Below, piece by piece: positions 35,735 through 48,332 of a stretch of 64,000 bases of DNA; position 1 is the first letter of the stretch, and each line of letters opens with the position of its first letter. Under the pieces are notes generated by a model that made no database searches, was not told where the DNA came from, and saw only the letters and a program-made list of their open reading frames with translations. Origin of the DNA: Motacilla alba alba (Eukaryota > Chordata > Aves > Passeriformes > Motacillidae); NCBI RefSeq assembly GCF_015832195.1, contig NC_052021.1:27200286-27264285 (forward strand). Reading direction: 5' to 3'. Both the position numbers and the translations under genes were made by a program.

Positions 35735-35999
35735 TAAACATTAGCTGCGTCATGTGGTACCTCAGCAGCCTCATACTATCATCTGACTGAATATTTTTCC
35801 ACTCAGAGCTCTGGGTACTGCTGGAATATGAAATAGATTATTCATTACCCTCCTCTTTGCCACTGATTTGGTTTCATGTAGCGTCTTCCACAGAGAAAGA
35901 TGAAAACTTGTCAAAAATAGGTTATATCTTATTCTAAGGGCAACAATAGCAGCAGGTACAGGCACACTTTAATATTTAATTAAGGCTGATGTTAACCCC

Positions 36000-38900
36000 T
36001 TTAAATGACTTTAGCTGTGAGTAATATTCAAGTGCAGAAGAGAAAAATAATGGTACTTAATTTGCAAACTGTACAGCAGGCATTCATCTTTGAGTTACTA
36101 GCAAATTTATAGAATAATTTTAAATAATGAAATTTCCAATCATAAATATTTATATCCACTCTTTTTTTTTTTTAATACATAGTCGTAAATGAACCACTTT
36201 TGCACACATCCTAAATAAAAAAAAAATCCATGTCCCTTTCTTTTTTTGTTTTGAACTGAACCACTCACATTTCAAAATCTGGTAGGACTTTTGTAGGGGG
36301 GAAAGAGCTACATGTGGATCCCCAGTAAAGTTGTTAGCTGTGGCAATGTCTTACACAGTTCTGTTTCTAGCAACTTGACAGCTTATGATAAACTCAAGGA
36401 GGATGTGGGTTCAGGCTTTTTTTTTCGTTTGGAGGGGACAGCATGTGTTTTGACATTTTTTTGGTTTTTGTATGAAACCATGGGAAGATTTTGTTTTGAA
36501 ACAGATATTTTTAACTGCTACTTTTTATAGGAGAAAAAGTATTTATCTCTGAGTATATTTTCTCTGTGTAGTTGCAGTTGTTGGTTGTAAATAATCCTCT
36601 TACAGAAGGAGAAGCTTCAGGAGAATTTTAAGATGGTAAAAAAAGAAACAGTCAAAGGCAGGATATGTGTTAGGCTCCCTTTGCTTTATAATAGTCAGTC
36701 TTTGATCTTTTCTTATTCAATAGAACTGAATGCAGTTTGCATTCGGTGGGTCCCTGTGCAGGGATGACAGCAGAAATGGCGAGCGAGGCGTGATGACGTA
36801 TCACAGGATGCTGCAGAGCAAATCCATCCTAGTCCATGATGCTCCCTCGCACTTCCTTGGGATAATTTGTCACTTCTGGAGTCACGTGGGGAAAGAGGCA
36901 TGTAGCAGGTGAATATTTCATCAGCTACCGTCTGGCAGTGGGTTTTTTTGTGCATGTTAAGCAGTGGCACACCAGCTCCTCGCCATGCCCACAGCCTGGC
37001 CTGGGTGCACAATCCCGGCCTGTGCGTGTTGGGAGACAGAGGTGCACGTTGAGAAACACTTTAGCATCTTCCACTGCTGTCTTTTAGTTGTCACACATAA
37101 ATAATGAAGGCATCTATGGGGCGGGGGAGGAAGAGCTTATACTCTGAGAACCAGTGAACTTGTGCACTCTTCATCCCTTCATCCAAACAACTGCCTTTGG
37201 CATGAATAACGACGCAGCTGATATGAAGCTCTGTATTGATCCATTGCTCAGGAAGGTCCACTGGTAGTTCCTTGGACTTTTCCTGAAGGTATGGTTGTAA
37301 CAGGTTGGTACTGTGGGGATCTATTGCTTCTGTCTCCATCTCACACCACACAAGTTCAACAGGGACAGACACAGAGAGGGGGAGCTCCCAGCCCTCGCTC
37401 TTTGCAGCTCTCTGTCTCCCGCTAACACACAGATGTGATTACCTCTCCCGGCTGGAAAACCTGCTTGGGAGACTGTTGTGCAGAAATATAAGTAAAATGG
37501 TGTCTGCCGTTGGAGAGGCATCCAAGGGTGGATTTGGGAATAGTCTGCTTTTCCCCAGGCAACAATAATTTGGCAAAAAAAACTCTAGATAACCTACAAA
37601 TGTTGTTTATTCTGTGGGGTAGGCTAAGTGTGAGGAGTTGTGTTACCCACAGCTGGTATCTCTCCACCATCCAGGCACTGTGGTGTTTTGGGAAAGTGCT
37701 GCAGATTCATCCTGGAGTTATGGCAGTGCAGCCTGGGTGTTCCCTTGGTGTTTTGGCTGTATCATAAGAGATACCAGGTGGTGGTGGTGGCATAACCAAT
37801 GAAGGATGTGGAATCTGCAAGGCAATGTCGGGTTTCTCACGAGGCTGGTGCCTGTTCATTGATGGGATGTTCAGGAGCATGTGAAGGCACTTGCTGGATG
37901 TCTGTCCTGCCAGAAAGCAGTGTTGGAAAGTGGAAGTTTTACACATTTTCAAGGGCCTTAAGTGGTTCTGAGCCATTAAACTCTGTACAGGAAAAGGGCT
38001 GTCCCTGCTGTCCTGTGGCCAGAGAGGTCTGGAGCAGGCGGCCAAGCCTGCATTGCCAGTGTTATGGTGCATGCATCCTGCTGGCTGCCATGTTGTGACT
38101 GCTCTCCTGGACCGAACCCAAAGAAAACCTTCTACTGCTGCCTCTTTGTTCAGTTGCTTTCTCTGTTCAGACCCATGACCTTGTCCGGTCAGCACTGTCC
38201 CCAGTGAACATGATCACTGCGTCTGTGGATTTAATGAACTTTCCAGCTCTCTTCTGTAGCCAGCTAAGTAACACTGCTTGTTGCCTGAACTGCATGTCCT
38301 GTCTGCATGTATTTGTCTGTAGACACTCCTTTTGTTGATACTGCTTGCAGGAGTTGCAGCCAGGCATGCCTTCCAAGGAAGCAAGAAAATATCCTGTGAG
38401 TTTACCACACCACTAGAAAACTTGCTTTTAAATAAAAAATAATATTTAATCTTCTCTTCCTAGAAGAAACAGGCTTATGTCTTTGCTCTGTCTCATTTGA
38501 TGAATTTGTCTTCCTATCCCCTGCCAAGTTGGAGCCTTTGACCAAACTCAGCCAAATGTAATAAGAGAGTGGAGCTCTCAAAAATTTCTTTTGGTTTCAG
38601 GAAATCAGCAGCCAAGAGGAGAGATGTCCTCACTGGCGTCCTCACCAAGAGAGGCTGCAGCGTGACATCCACCCAAATTGGACACTACCTAGGAGGAAGA
38701 AATTATAAATGCCTCTCTCCCCAGGAAAAGCTCACATCCCATTTAGATACTAGAGAATCCAACCCTGAGGAAACAAGGCCTCATTAGTGTCATTGCTGGA
38801 GGAACTACTTAATTAAAGGACAACAGAGTTGAGAGCATTGTTATTGTAGGCCTTTGTTCCTTACACCTGGTCATTTCCATTGATGTAAAATGTCATCTTT

Positions 38901-41900
38901 CTGATCTTGTAGCATTTTGCACCCACTTTAGACAAGTATTCCTGGCCAGCTGAGGAGGTGCAGAGCAGGGAAGAATCAGACCTTATTACCGAGGTAATTA
39001 TAGCCTCACCTACCCATCAGGCGAAGGGTGTACACCTCTATTAGCCAGGGCTCCCACAAAGAGAACAAAGGCTGGCTGGAAAGTGGGAGCCACCCAGGGA
39101 GCATCCCTGTGTCCAGCGACAGCACTCTGGGGCAGCAGACCTGCTGGGGAGGTCATGACCACAGGCTCCCTCCTTTCCTGTCTCCTGCCTGCTTTTCTGG
39201 CGTTAAATCCAACTTGCCTCAGCAATACTAGGGAAGGCCATGAGATGGGGAGACTAAAACAGGGAACAGTACCATCACTGAGGAAATCAGCTCTCAGTTA
39301 AAATGCTAAAGGAGGTAGGGGGTGGCTTTCAAAGCTTGTCTCAGCAACTAGCCTAATTCTATTTTCAAAAGCCACTGTTGAGTGCTTTTGAAAATTTCAT
39401 CCTAGATGCTTGGCCTTAACCAAAGATTTTTTTTTCCCTGCTATATGAAAGCTAAATATAAACCAACATTATTGAACAAAAACCTAACAAAACCCCTGTT
39501 GCAGGTCTAGAAAAATCTTTACTCAGAAAAATCAAATTATTAGAGATCAGCATCTGAAGTGTCCTTCAGTATTGGATGCCTCTTGTTTTGCGTAAACAGT
39601 TTGGCATACAAAAAATATATATTTCTATCAGCAAACATTTGCTTTCTGTTCTTTTTGACATTTCCTATTTGCCTTTTGTTCTCCTGCCCTCAGAAAATCA
39701 AGACCTGAGTGTCTCCAGATGAGCAGCTGAAGTTGCTTTAGAACACATGGATCAGTCTATTTTACCCATTCAAGTAGGTGCATATGTGTCTCTGCTGTTT
39801 GAGCAGCATCTTAATGACTTTTCAGCTGATTGCCTCTGGACTACAGGCAAGTAATAAAGCTGGCCTGTGCCTCAGTTTACCCACCACAATTTCATTAATG
39901 CTAACCTACCTCACGAGGTGGTGTAATGTTTAATATATAATGTGCTCTGTAATCCCTGGATTAAATGTATTATGTAAGTGAAAAGCACCCATTTGATGTG
40001 TATGTAAATGCTGCAGTATTATAGGTAGGAGGGTCATTTGGGTGCAAGTGTAATACAAGTGCTGGCAAAAGGCAAAAGGGATTCCATTGTATTGACTTAT
40101 TTTTAAAGAGCTTTTTATTTACTGAAATGCTCTGGACACCCAGAAAGAGAGACATTCCTCACTAAGCAGCTCTGCTGTTTCATCTGTCTTGGAGTGCTTT
40201 GATAAATGGATTGAAACTTGTCAGCTTTTCCTGTAGTTTCCGAGACTCCCTCTGGAAACTGTGTTGAAATGTTATTATTGTAACTTCTTAGAGCACTACT
40301 TAATGAATTGTAACAGATATCCCTGCGAGTCCCGCGGATGCTGTGAGGACTGCGCTTCCTCTCCTTCTCGCCACGGGAGCAAAGCAGCGCCACACAAACA
40401 CGTGGCACAGAGTGCACCTCCCTGGCCACCACGAGCAGCTGATCTGTCACAGGGACAGCACTTCTCACCTTCATAAGGCTTCAGCCCCAGCCATGTGTCC
40501 TGGCTGTGTGGTCAGCAGAGCTCCAGAGATGTAGGACATAGCCAGATATCACTTGAGTTGAAGGTTATTTTGATCTTTTAAGAGCCTTAAGGAGGACAAT
40601 GAATTAGTGTGGGGTTGGATCAGTGTTGGTTATTTCTTCTGTCTCTAGGATGAGATGTTTTGGCTTTCACACAGTGCCTAAGCTGTGCTGCAGTTTGGAC
40701 TAGTGACTTGGGTGCTGTTGGACAGTCTGAACTCACACTACCCACAGGTGTCACGTGCCCTCAGAGCAGCTCTTTCTTTCTCAGGCAGACCATGGTTATG
40801 TGATGCTACCACATGGGCACATGAGATGGATGGAGCAGGGTATGGCACCTCTTCTGAACCACAGGACTGACCCAGAAGATCTGCTTGAGGAAATCTGCAG
40901 AGAAGGTGGTTGGAGGTGCCTGACAGGGACATGTTTATAGTGTGGAACTAGAGGGTAGAAAGACGTCAACCATCTTGGGGTCATCTTGTTCTACCCTTTT
41001 GTGTCCCACAGTGGAGCAATAGAATGTCATGGCGACCTCTTTATTTCCTACCTCCAACCTATTCAAAGGAATCTTTTTCCTCCTCTGCTCTCCCTGGAGG
41101 GGTGGTGTGACCCCTGATACACTTGGTTTGGCAGCTTGGTTGTGCTGGATAGGCTTGAAGATCCTTGTCCTGATGCAGGGGTCACTTGAGAGTTTAGAAT
41201 TTTTTTAAGGTTTTCTTTTTTTTTTTTAACCTTTTCACTGGGTTTCAGTTATCCTTGTTTTTTGTAAGAATACAAAACTGAACTGTTGATACTCAGGTTG
41301 CCGTGAGGTGTGACATGGCCAAACACACACACCCCACAGCATCACACCTGTACCCCTTGCCCTGCATGGTTTGCCCACAGTAGACATCATAATTTTCTCC
41401 TGAAAAATAAGTGTGTGCCTTCCCCTCGCCTACAAATATGAACATGGGTCATCCTGAGTGAGGTCTTCAGGAAGAAAGGAGGGAAATTTTGAAGGAGGTC
41501 ATGGCCCGCGTGGTGCGGGATCAGAACTATGAGGTGACTGGTTATAGGTCACCTTTCCTCAGCAAGGCCTCAGAGTGCCTCCATTGCCCTCAGCACTTTG
41601 AAGCCATCTTTGATTCTTCACAGCCTTTTATTTCACTTTTTATTAACATTTTACATATTAAAATTTGTGTAGGCAGCCAGAAGAGAGCAGCATCTACACA
41701 ATACTTGATGCAGTGGAGAGGATTAGGAATCAGTGGCTCAGTTCTTTGGGACCTGAACTGGGGGGCTGTGGGGGTGGTAAAGTGTCCTTTCTTTACACTA
41801 CATTTTCAAGGTACTTCCACTTTCTTTCTGTGTGTTGTCACTAAAATACAACCTATGTCCAATACTGACTTGTGGTCTCAGCTGGTAGTTTCAAAAAATT

Positions 41901-42690
41901 AAATATCACCAGGATTACCTTGGAGTTTTTGCTGAGCTGTTCACGTTTTCTTTTAAAGCTTCTTTCCTCTTCTCAACCAGACCAAACCTCTTAGTTCTCA
42001 TACCTAGATACAGTGACACCAAAGTAAGAAATTATTTTCAAAATAACAACTAGTGAATTGGGATTTTTCAGCCACCCTTGCGTGAAATTCCTCCAGTATT
42101 TTTATTCACAAAAGGAATGCTCTGGGAAGCAAACCTGCTAAAGTTGCCTCTGTTTATTCCTTTCAAAGTGAAATTATCCATGTCCTCTTTTCCCCCATGA
42201 GATCCTGGAGGAAACTGTCTGCACACACACATTGACACATCTTTGGTGCATTCCACACGAGCCAGTGAAATTACACCAGAAATATGAATTTAGCCCACAC
42301 AGTGTGTGCACGCTGTGCTGTCCATACAGGACATACACAGACACACCCTGGCAAACCCTCCCATTTAAATTTCAGAATAAGACATTCAAGACAATGTGTT
42401 TCCCTTCCTCACTGTGTTCTGTACACTTTTCTCAAAAAAAAAAAAAAAAAGGTATTCTGTGAATTGTACCACTTTGCAAAAATATTTCACGTGGGTTTAG
42501 TTGTTTTGAATATTGAGGTTTTTGAAATCTCAGTAATTGTCATGATTGCTGTGTGTAATAGAAATTAGAAGGAAGTCTGTGTTTTGGCTTTGAAGCTTCC
42601 TACTTCTAAGAGTGCATTTTTTAAAATTTTCTTTTAAGGTGCTTCTTCGTGCCCAAGCTAAACTTTCCCCAGATTACGTGTTAGCTATCA
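36000..42690. other. Intergenic stretch, nothing recognised
   Basis: No exon, RNA gene or classifiable transposon was seen. Parts (about 36700-38400, 39000-39250, 40300-41100) are less AT-rich and carry overlapping short open frames on both strands, which is expected of higher-GC noncoding DNA. The longest (minus strand 37707-38195, 162 codons) shows no recognisable domain. An A17 run sits at 42434-42450. Confidence 0.5.
42434..42450. repeat. Poly(A) run of 17
   Basis: This is a homopolymer A-run on the + strand with no recognisable retrocopy upstream. Confidence 0.9.
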
Positions 42691-42900
42691 TAGCTGTTCT
42701 ATAGTTAGATTTTAATCAGCCACCGTACACAGTAATGTTAAACACTGAAAGAGCTACTAATTAATCGCCTTTCTGTATGTAACAGAGAGATAAATATCCA
42801 TCCCAGAGGAATTGTAATTTCATGGTTTCTAATGATGGTTAGATTACATTATCTGGATCACTTAGGCTGTGGGTGTCATAAAAAATGCTCAAAGTCATTT
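42690..42900. promoter_or_regulatory. Candidate conserved noncoding segment (weak)
   Basis: This is a short unique block with a TAATTA core at 42758-42763, GATA-like TTATCT and AGATAA words, and no open frame. It is enhancer-like by appearance only. Confidence 0.18.
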
Positions 42901-43633
42901 ATATTCAGTTTAATTTTTTTTTTAACTTTGTAAGCCTGAGAAAATAATGCGATGTTAGCAAGTCTGTTTCATATTTTAGTTAAATATACCTTTGTTGCAC
43001 TGACTGAATGGATTCAGATGACAGTGACAAACTCAGTTCTTTTCTATTTAACATGCACCTTCTGCAATCAAATTAACAATGTACAAATCTTCATTGGTCT
43101 GCTGCAGAAGAGTTTTGAATTCCTCAGTGTTGTTGAGCTTTGGGGAAAGGTTTTCCTTTTAGATGTCCAATAGGAATGAGTGTTTTCTGCGAATTCTTGT
43201 ATGTTCTGTAAAGTCTCAGTTGTCGGTCTTGAACCAGGAATTAACTGGACTTTTGGGTTGTATCAGGCTGTGGCTCAAATAAAATAATAAAATCCAAGAG
43301 CAGTGTGAAGCTCTCATTTTCCCCTTCCCACTTCTAAGTGATTGGAGTCCAGGCATGACTTGGGCTCCTGGAGATCTGCATCCACGTCACACTTAAATTT
43401 GGTAGCCACAAGAATATTAAAAAAAAAAACCCTACTCCATGTGTACATTGTAATAGCTAATAGTTGCATATTTTGAAATTCTGCTCATTCATATTTAAAA
43501 GGCTGAGTCTTCTTTGAACTGCTGAGTTGGAGGGGGAAGTTAATTGTTTCTGAATGAGGATGATACTCCCTTTCCATATCAATTATGTGTGCTGCTGCGA
43601 ATTATCAATAATCCTCATTCCCAAACTCCACTG

Positions 43634-43755
43634 GTCGCGGTTCCACACCAGGCGCGTGCGCTCGCACGAGGCTGCCGGGGCTCCGGGGCTGCAGCCCCTC
43701 CCTGCCTCCGCTGGGAGCCACACGTGGGAGGGAACCCCAGAGGAGCAAGGTGAGA
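43634..43755 (+). promoter_or_regulatory. CpG cluster with E-box and splice-donor match
   Basis: About 11 CpG dinucleotides fall in roughly 110 bases (43634-43730), in sharp contrast with the CpG-poor flanks. The cluster includes an E-box CACGTG at 43721-43726. It is followed by CAAG/GTGAGA, with GT at 43750-43751, a near-consensus splice donor. Together these could mark a small promoter and first exon of a noncoding transcript on the + strand. It is too small for a formal CpG island, and no TATA box or known gene was recognised. A GC-rich chance patch is the main alternative. Confidence 0.3.
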
Positions 43756-44386
43756 GAAAGAAATGCACTATTTCCAAGAGAGAGTTTGTCACCAGCTAGC
43801 TAAAATTGCTTCTGAAGTTTTGCTGGCAACTGTTTTACATGTCTGGCTTGGTGACGGAGGAACTGTACTGTCTTAATAGAGAACTCCAGAACTTCAGAAG
43901 GGTTTCTCCTTGTTTGAATGCACAGCACAATGAATTTGTACCCACAGAGCATTCACCACTTACATTTCAAAACCTACAGCACACTAAACGTGAAACTTTT
44001 GTTCAAATTTCAAGGATTTTGACAGCCCAAGTGAATAGACACTGCCTATTGATTTTTCCCTTACAATGACTCTTGGATAACCTATTTTCTCATTTATTTT
44101 TAACGACAGCTCATGAGATTTTACAGCAATTCTGCCCAACCTCCTAATATCAAAATCCCTCCTTGACCCTGAAAATTGTAATTCTGCTATAGATCACAGC
44201 TGCTGAATATTACCTTTTACTAAGCTGGTTAAATAAAATATGTCCAAATCACTAGATCCCACAGGCCATGACTGCAATTCTAATTATACAGGGTCTGTAT
44301 TTCTGCTCTACAGTACAGAAAAGCACAGCTTTCTCTGAGTCCACACCAAAGTGTGGGAATCCAGAATATTGGTTCTAGTTTTGAAT

Positions 44387-44402
44387 AAAAAAAAAAAAAA
44401 AA
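44387..44402. repeat. Poly(A) run of 16
   Basis: This A-run starts within the hexamer AATAAA. A similar run lies about 190 bases downstream. Confidence 0.9.
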
Positions 44403-44579
44403 GGAAAAGTTACACTGCTCTTCAATGATTTTCCTGTAAAACTTTTACAAGGGAACCAAACGCTTTTGATGTGTTCCATACAATAAAATGCTGTGTAAGT
44501 CTGGAGGACAGAAGCATGTGGCGAGAATTTTCTTGTGTCTGGGGGATGGGTGTATTTGATGTGTGCCCATTTCAAAATC

Positions 44580-44596
44580 AAAAAAAAAAAAAAAAA
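44580..44596. repeat. Poly(A) run of 17
   Basis: This homopolymer A-run is followed by ACACTACTCTT (44602-44612), nearly the same word as ACACTGCTCTT (44412-44422) after the run at 44387. Confidence 0.9.
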
Positions 44597-46308
44597 GTCT
44601 CACACTACTCTTAGGCTGCATATTCTGCACAATGGCTCAGGAAACCAGTGTAAGGAAACTAATTCTGGCCATTAAACATATCCTTTCTCCTCCCACTGCT
44701 TATTCAAAGAGTGATCACATGCTCCCTGCTGCAAGTTACACCTTTATAGAATTTAGATATGGAAGAAAACTATTAGATTAGCCCTTCCACCTACTGATGT
44801 GAGATTGTTCCCTGGAGAACCTTATTCATTAGTGCATCACTGCCTAACCTTCTGGGCACACTGTGCCAAGAACATCTTGGTTTTGTTCTGCTTTTTCCTC
44901 TTGTCCTTTCCTCCTGGTGCTGATGGCTGAGGGGATAGTTTGGTGAGGAGTGTGGTGGAGAAGGTGGGATTCTTGTTTCATAGTCAGAATGGTGGTTTGG
45001 GTGCTTGAGTATGTACATATTTCTGTGGATGATAAGTTTGTATACTTTTTTAATTAGTATCTAAGTGCAGAAGAGCAGGCAGAGAGAGATCTTATTCAAC
45101 ATGATTCACTGTAAGATCTTCTGGAGCCTAGTGGTCTACAGCAAATTACCTTCATGGCTTGCCCTGATTCTGCAGTGTCCTCAGATGTAGCTTCCATTTT
45201 ACTTTCTGCTTTCATTCTTCTGCGAGCAGATAGAGCCAAACTTTTAATTGCTTCTCTGCCAAGGAAGGCAGCTTGGCATTTTACTGCTTTTCCAGGAGAG
45301 AAGGTTTTTATTTCAGTTGTTCTTTGGTCTGAGTAAAACTCTGAGTTTTCAGGGCAGCTGTGGGTGCTTGGCATGTCTCACAGTAGTGTCTGGTATCAAG
45401 GCACTGTCAGCTGGGTTTCCTACTGCAAACTTTTCCTCTCAGAGCTTCACTTGTACCTTCTGTCCTGGTATCTTTTCTTAGCAATTCTCTTATCCAGAAA
45501 TTGAGGACCTTAGCACCAGCCCCTTCTCTGGGGTCAGCCACTCGTGTTTTAATAGCCCAATTCAAACCCACTATTGAAGCATCTTCAGTCTGTCACTTCA
45601 GGTGAGTTTATTTGTTCCTGCCACCTCTCCCACTACCTGGGCTCCTGTGGGTATTAACTCTACACCACACTGCAGCTGTGCCTTTTCTCCTTGGCCATCC
45701 ACACCCAGGCCTCTGCAAGGCTTCCAGAGGTGAAAACCAGATCCAAAGAGGTTTGCATGAAATCCCTGTCCCCAGGAGGGACCTTCAGGGATGCACTCCT
45801 GCTTTGTCTGAGGACCAGGTCCTTGGACCTTCCCTTCAGTTGATGAATTCTGGAAAAAAGTGAGGGAAAGGGAGGGGAGCAAAGGTGGCCGCTGCCATTC
45901 TGCAGTTTCAAAGTTCTGGTTTCCACCCTCAGACTGTAATAAATGGCTGCTGAGTTACTTGACATGGAGCTAAAGACTGTAGGGTGAATTTTCAGAGCAA
46001 TGCACAGGAAATTATATGCACAATTACTGTTGTTAACAGAGCCTGGGCATGTAACTCCCTGCACAGCAGGCTGGAAATCTTCCCCATGCATGTTTAATGG
46101 GGTTTGGGTTGCTACATTCCTGGGGCTGTGTCCCTTTTCTAATGCCTACTGTCCTGAATGAAACAAAGGAAGTACTGAATGTAAAAGAGATTTTATTTTG
46201 CTGTTAAAAATAATATTCTCTTGATCTACAGTTTTCCTCTAATGCCAAAGCATTTCTTGCCTCAGTCAGTGATCCCTTAACCTTTCTGTTCTGTGTGAAA
46301 AAAATCAC

Positions 46309-46324
46309 ATATTTATTTATTTAT
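46309..46324. repeat. (ATTT)n simple repeat
   Basis: This is a short run of ATTT units, about four copies. Confidence 0.75.
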
Positions 46325-47580
46325 GTCTTTTTCTTTTTCGAAATGTGTTCCAGATAATGTGCTCCTCAATGTTCGTACAAATGAGTTCATGTTCAGCAGG
46401 CAGCACAGTTATTCTAGTGATGGATGTTGTTGAAATAAGTGTAGGTCAAAACACAGAAAATATCTGACTAAATCTTAATTTGTAAATGCTCCTGAGTAAA
46501 TAAAATATTTGCACGTCTTCATAGAAAAATGAATTTTATGTGCTATTTCACTAATCAGGCATGTATTTCAAGTGCCTCCCTGCTCAGGAGGTTATTAATG
46601 TGGTATTTAAACTTCAGTAGATTGTAAACTAGGAAGAGACTGTAAATTTGGGATGGTCTTTTTCTTCCATGCTGTTTATTTAGCTTTATGTACCATAATT
46701 GTTTTCTTCTTTCCTGTGAAGAAGGTTGTCATCTTCTGCATCTAGATCAATCCAAATGGACTTTAATTAACTTTAATAAAAATTAAATTACTCCTCTAAA
46801 CTAACATTTAGCAGCTACAAGGAGATTATATTTGCAGCTGTGTCCTCTCATTGACTGAAATATTCTTCCACCACCCTGGGCTTGACTCTCCAGGTTTCTG
46901 CAGGGTCTGAGGGCAGAAAGGTGCTGTAAAGAGACAATAGAAATACCAAAGTAAAAACACACGTTTAAATAAATATATATATATGTAAAAAATACATCAA
47001 ATACACAGTCAAGTTTCTGAAAGGTTTCAATCATTCTAAAATTGCACATGATTGCTTTTAGACTCCCCAAAATGCTTTCATCTAAGAGCAGAAAAAGTGT
47101 AGTTTTGAAAGCATTGTTGGGGCATGTCTAATAGATTTGTCCAACTCTCTCTGTCTTGATATACACAACACAGTTGATTGTATTCTCCTTAGCACAGATC
47201 TTGAAACTGTAAATAAATTTTTGAAGTAAATAGTCATGATAATTGCTTAATGAAGTATCACACACCAGCAGTTTTGAATACAAAAAAAAAGTTCAAAACT
47301 ACTGTGTGGTGTCTCTTTTTACTGGAAATGAGCTTTTACTTTTAAACTTCTTTTACATTTGGAGAGAAGCAATCCCACCGAAAATGATACCACTACTAAT
47401 AAGGAACATATTATCTTTCATGTGGGTATTTTTTTTCATGTTTAAGGTTTCTTTGTTATTATCTCAGTAGCAAGACTCTCCACAGTCTTAGGCAGAAAAT
47501 CAAAATATGCCTTAAAGCAATAATCTTTTAATAAGTATCAAATGTCTTTCAATGAGATAAAAGAATTCTCTAGCATGCTT

Positions 47581-47607
47581 ATACACACATACCCACACAC
47601 ACACACT
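47581..47607. repeat. (AC)n microsatellite
   Basis: This is an imperfect AC repeat with TA and CC interruptions on the + strand. Confidence 0.85.
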
Positions 47608-48297
47608 TACTTCACTATTCATCTTATTTTACACCTTTTCAACAGTATTTTTGGGAATATTTTTTTAACCAAGACTAAACCCTTCTAACAAATCTTAGAT
47701 AACTGAATTTCTAAATGCGACTAAATATTTTTTTAAAAATGTTTTCTCCAATTGTTGGGCCTCCTTGTCCTGAGGGGCTTTGGGAGATGGGACCATCTCC
47801 TGTAGCCTCAGGTATTTCCACTGACCCAAACAGGGGTGTTACTCCAAACTTCTTTAAGACCTGAAGAATTAGGTCTTTTTGCAATGATTTTTTAGGAGTC
47901 CAGGATTCACACAGCCAAAATCAGGGGAGATGCTGGGAGCCTGCATAACTCTGCTTATGTACACAAAGGGACAATGGGCCTCATCACCCAGGCCCAGACT
48001 TCTCCCACACAACTTTAGTCCATATCGCGGGAAATGCAGCTGGAAGGTGAGTGAGCTGAGGTGTCTTCTCAAGGCAGCGAGGATACATGGGCAAGATTCC
48101 CAAAATTCGGCTGGGGACATGCTCTGCCAGTGTCCTGCCAAGGAGGACAGGGTTAATCTGCAGGGAGAAGTGGAGGAGGTCTGGGTGCTGCTGATGAGAA
48201 GCACAGGTTCCTTTGCTAATCAGGGGAAAAAATATTGCATACTCTTACCTCTCATCCAGCCTTAGAGTTTGGCTTATCTGTTGTGAGGAGAACAACA

Positions 48298-48332
48298 TTT
48301 ATATTTTTATATTTATATTTGTATTTATATTT
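48298..48332. repeat. (ATATTT)n simple repeat
   Basis: Imperfect hexanucleotide units of ATATTT/GTATTT run along the + strand. Tyr-Leu repeats in the plus-strand frame that crosses it are an artefact. Confidence 0.85.

Larger units (their letters stand above)
35420..35990. promoter_or_regulatory. Candidate conserved noncoding segment (strongest by eye)
   Basis: This is unique sequence just after the pyrimidine tract, dense in ATTA/TAAT cores (for example around 35640-35700). It holds a 7-bp stem hairpin GACTGAC/GTCAGTC at 35520-35537 and is interrupted only by a T-run and (TTA)n at about 35708-35734. No credible coding frame crosses it. It has the appearance of an ultraconserved-type developmental enhancer. 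This rests on pattern recognition only; conservation was not measured. Confidence 0.35.

Noticed and set aside
37707..38195. 162-codon minus-strand open frame, the longest in the window
   Set aside because: It has no recognisable domain or splice context, and overlapping frames exist on the other strand. Length alone is expected in less AT-rich DNA.
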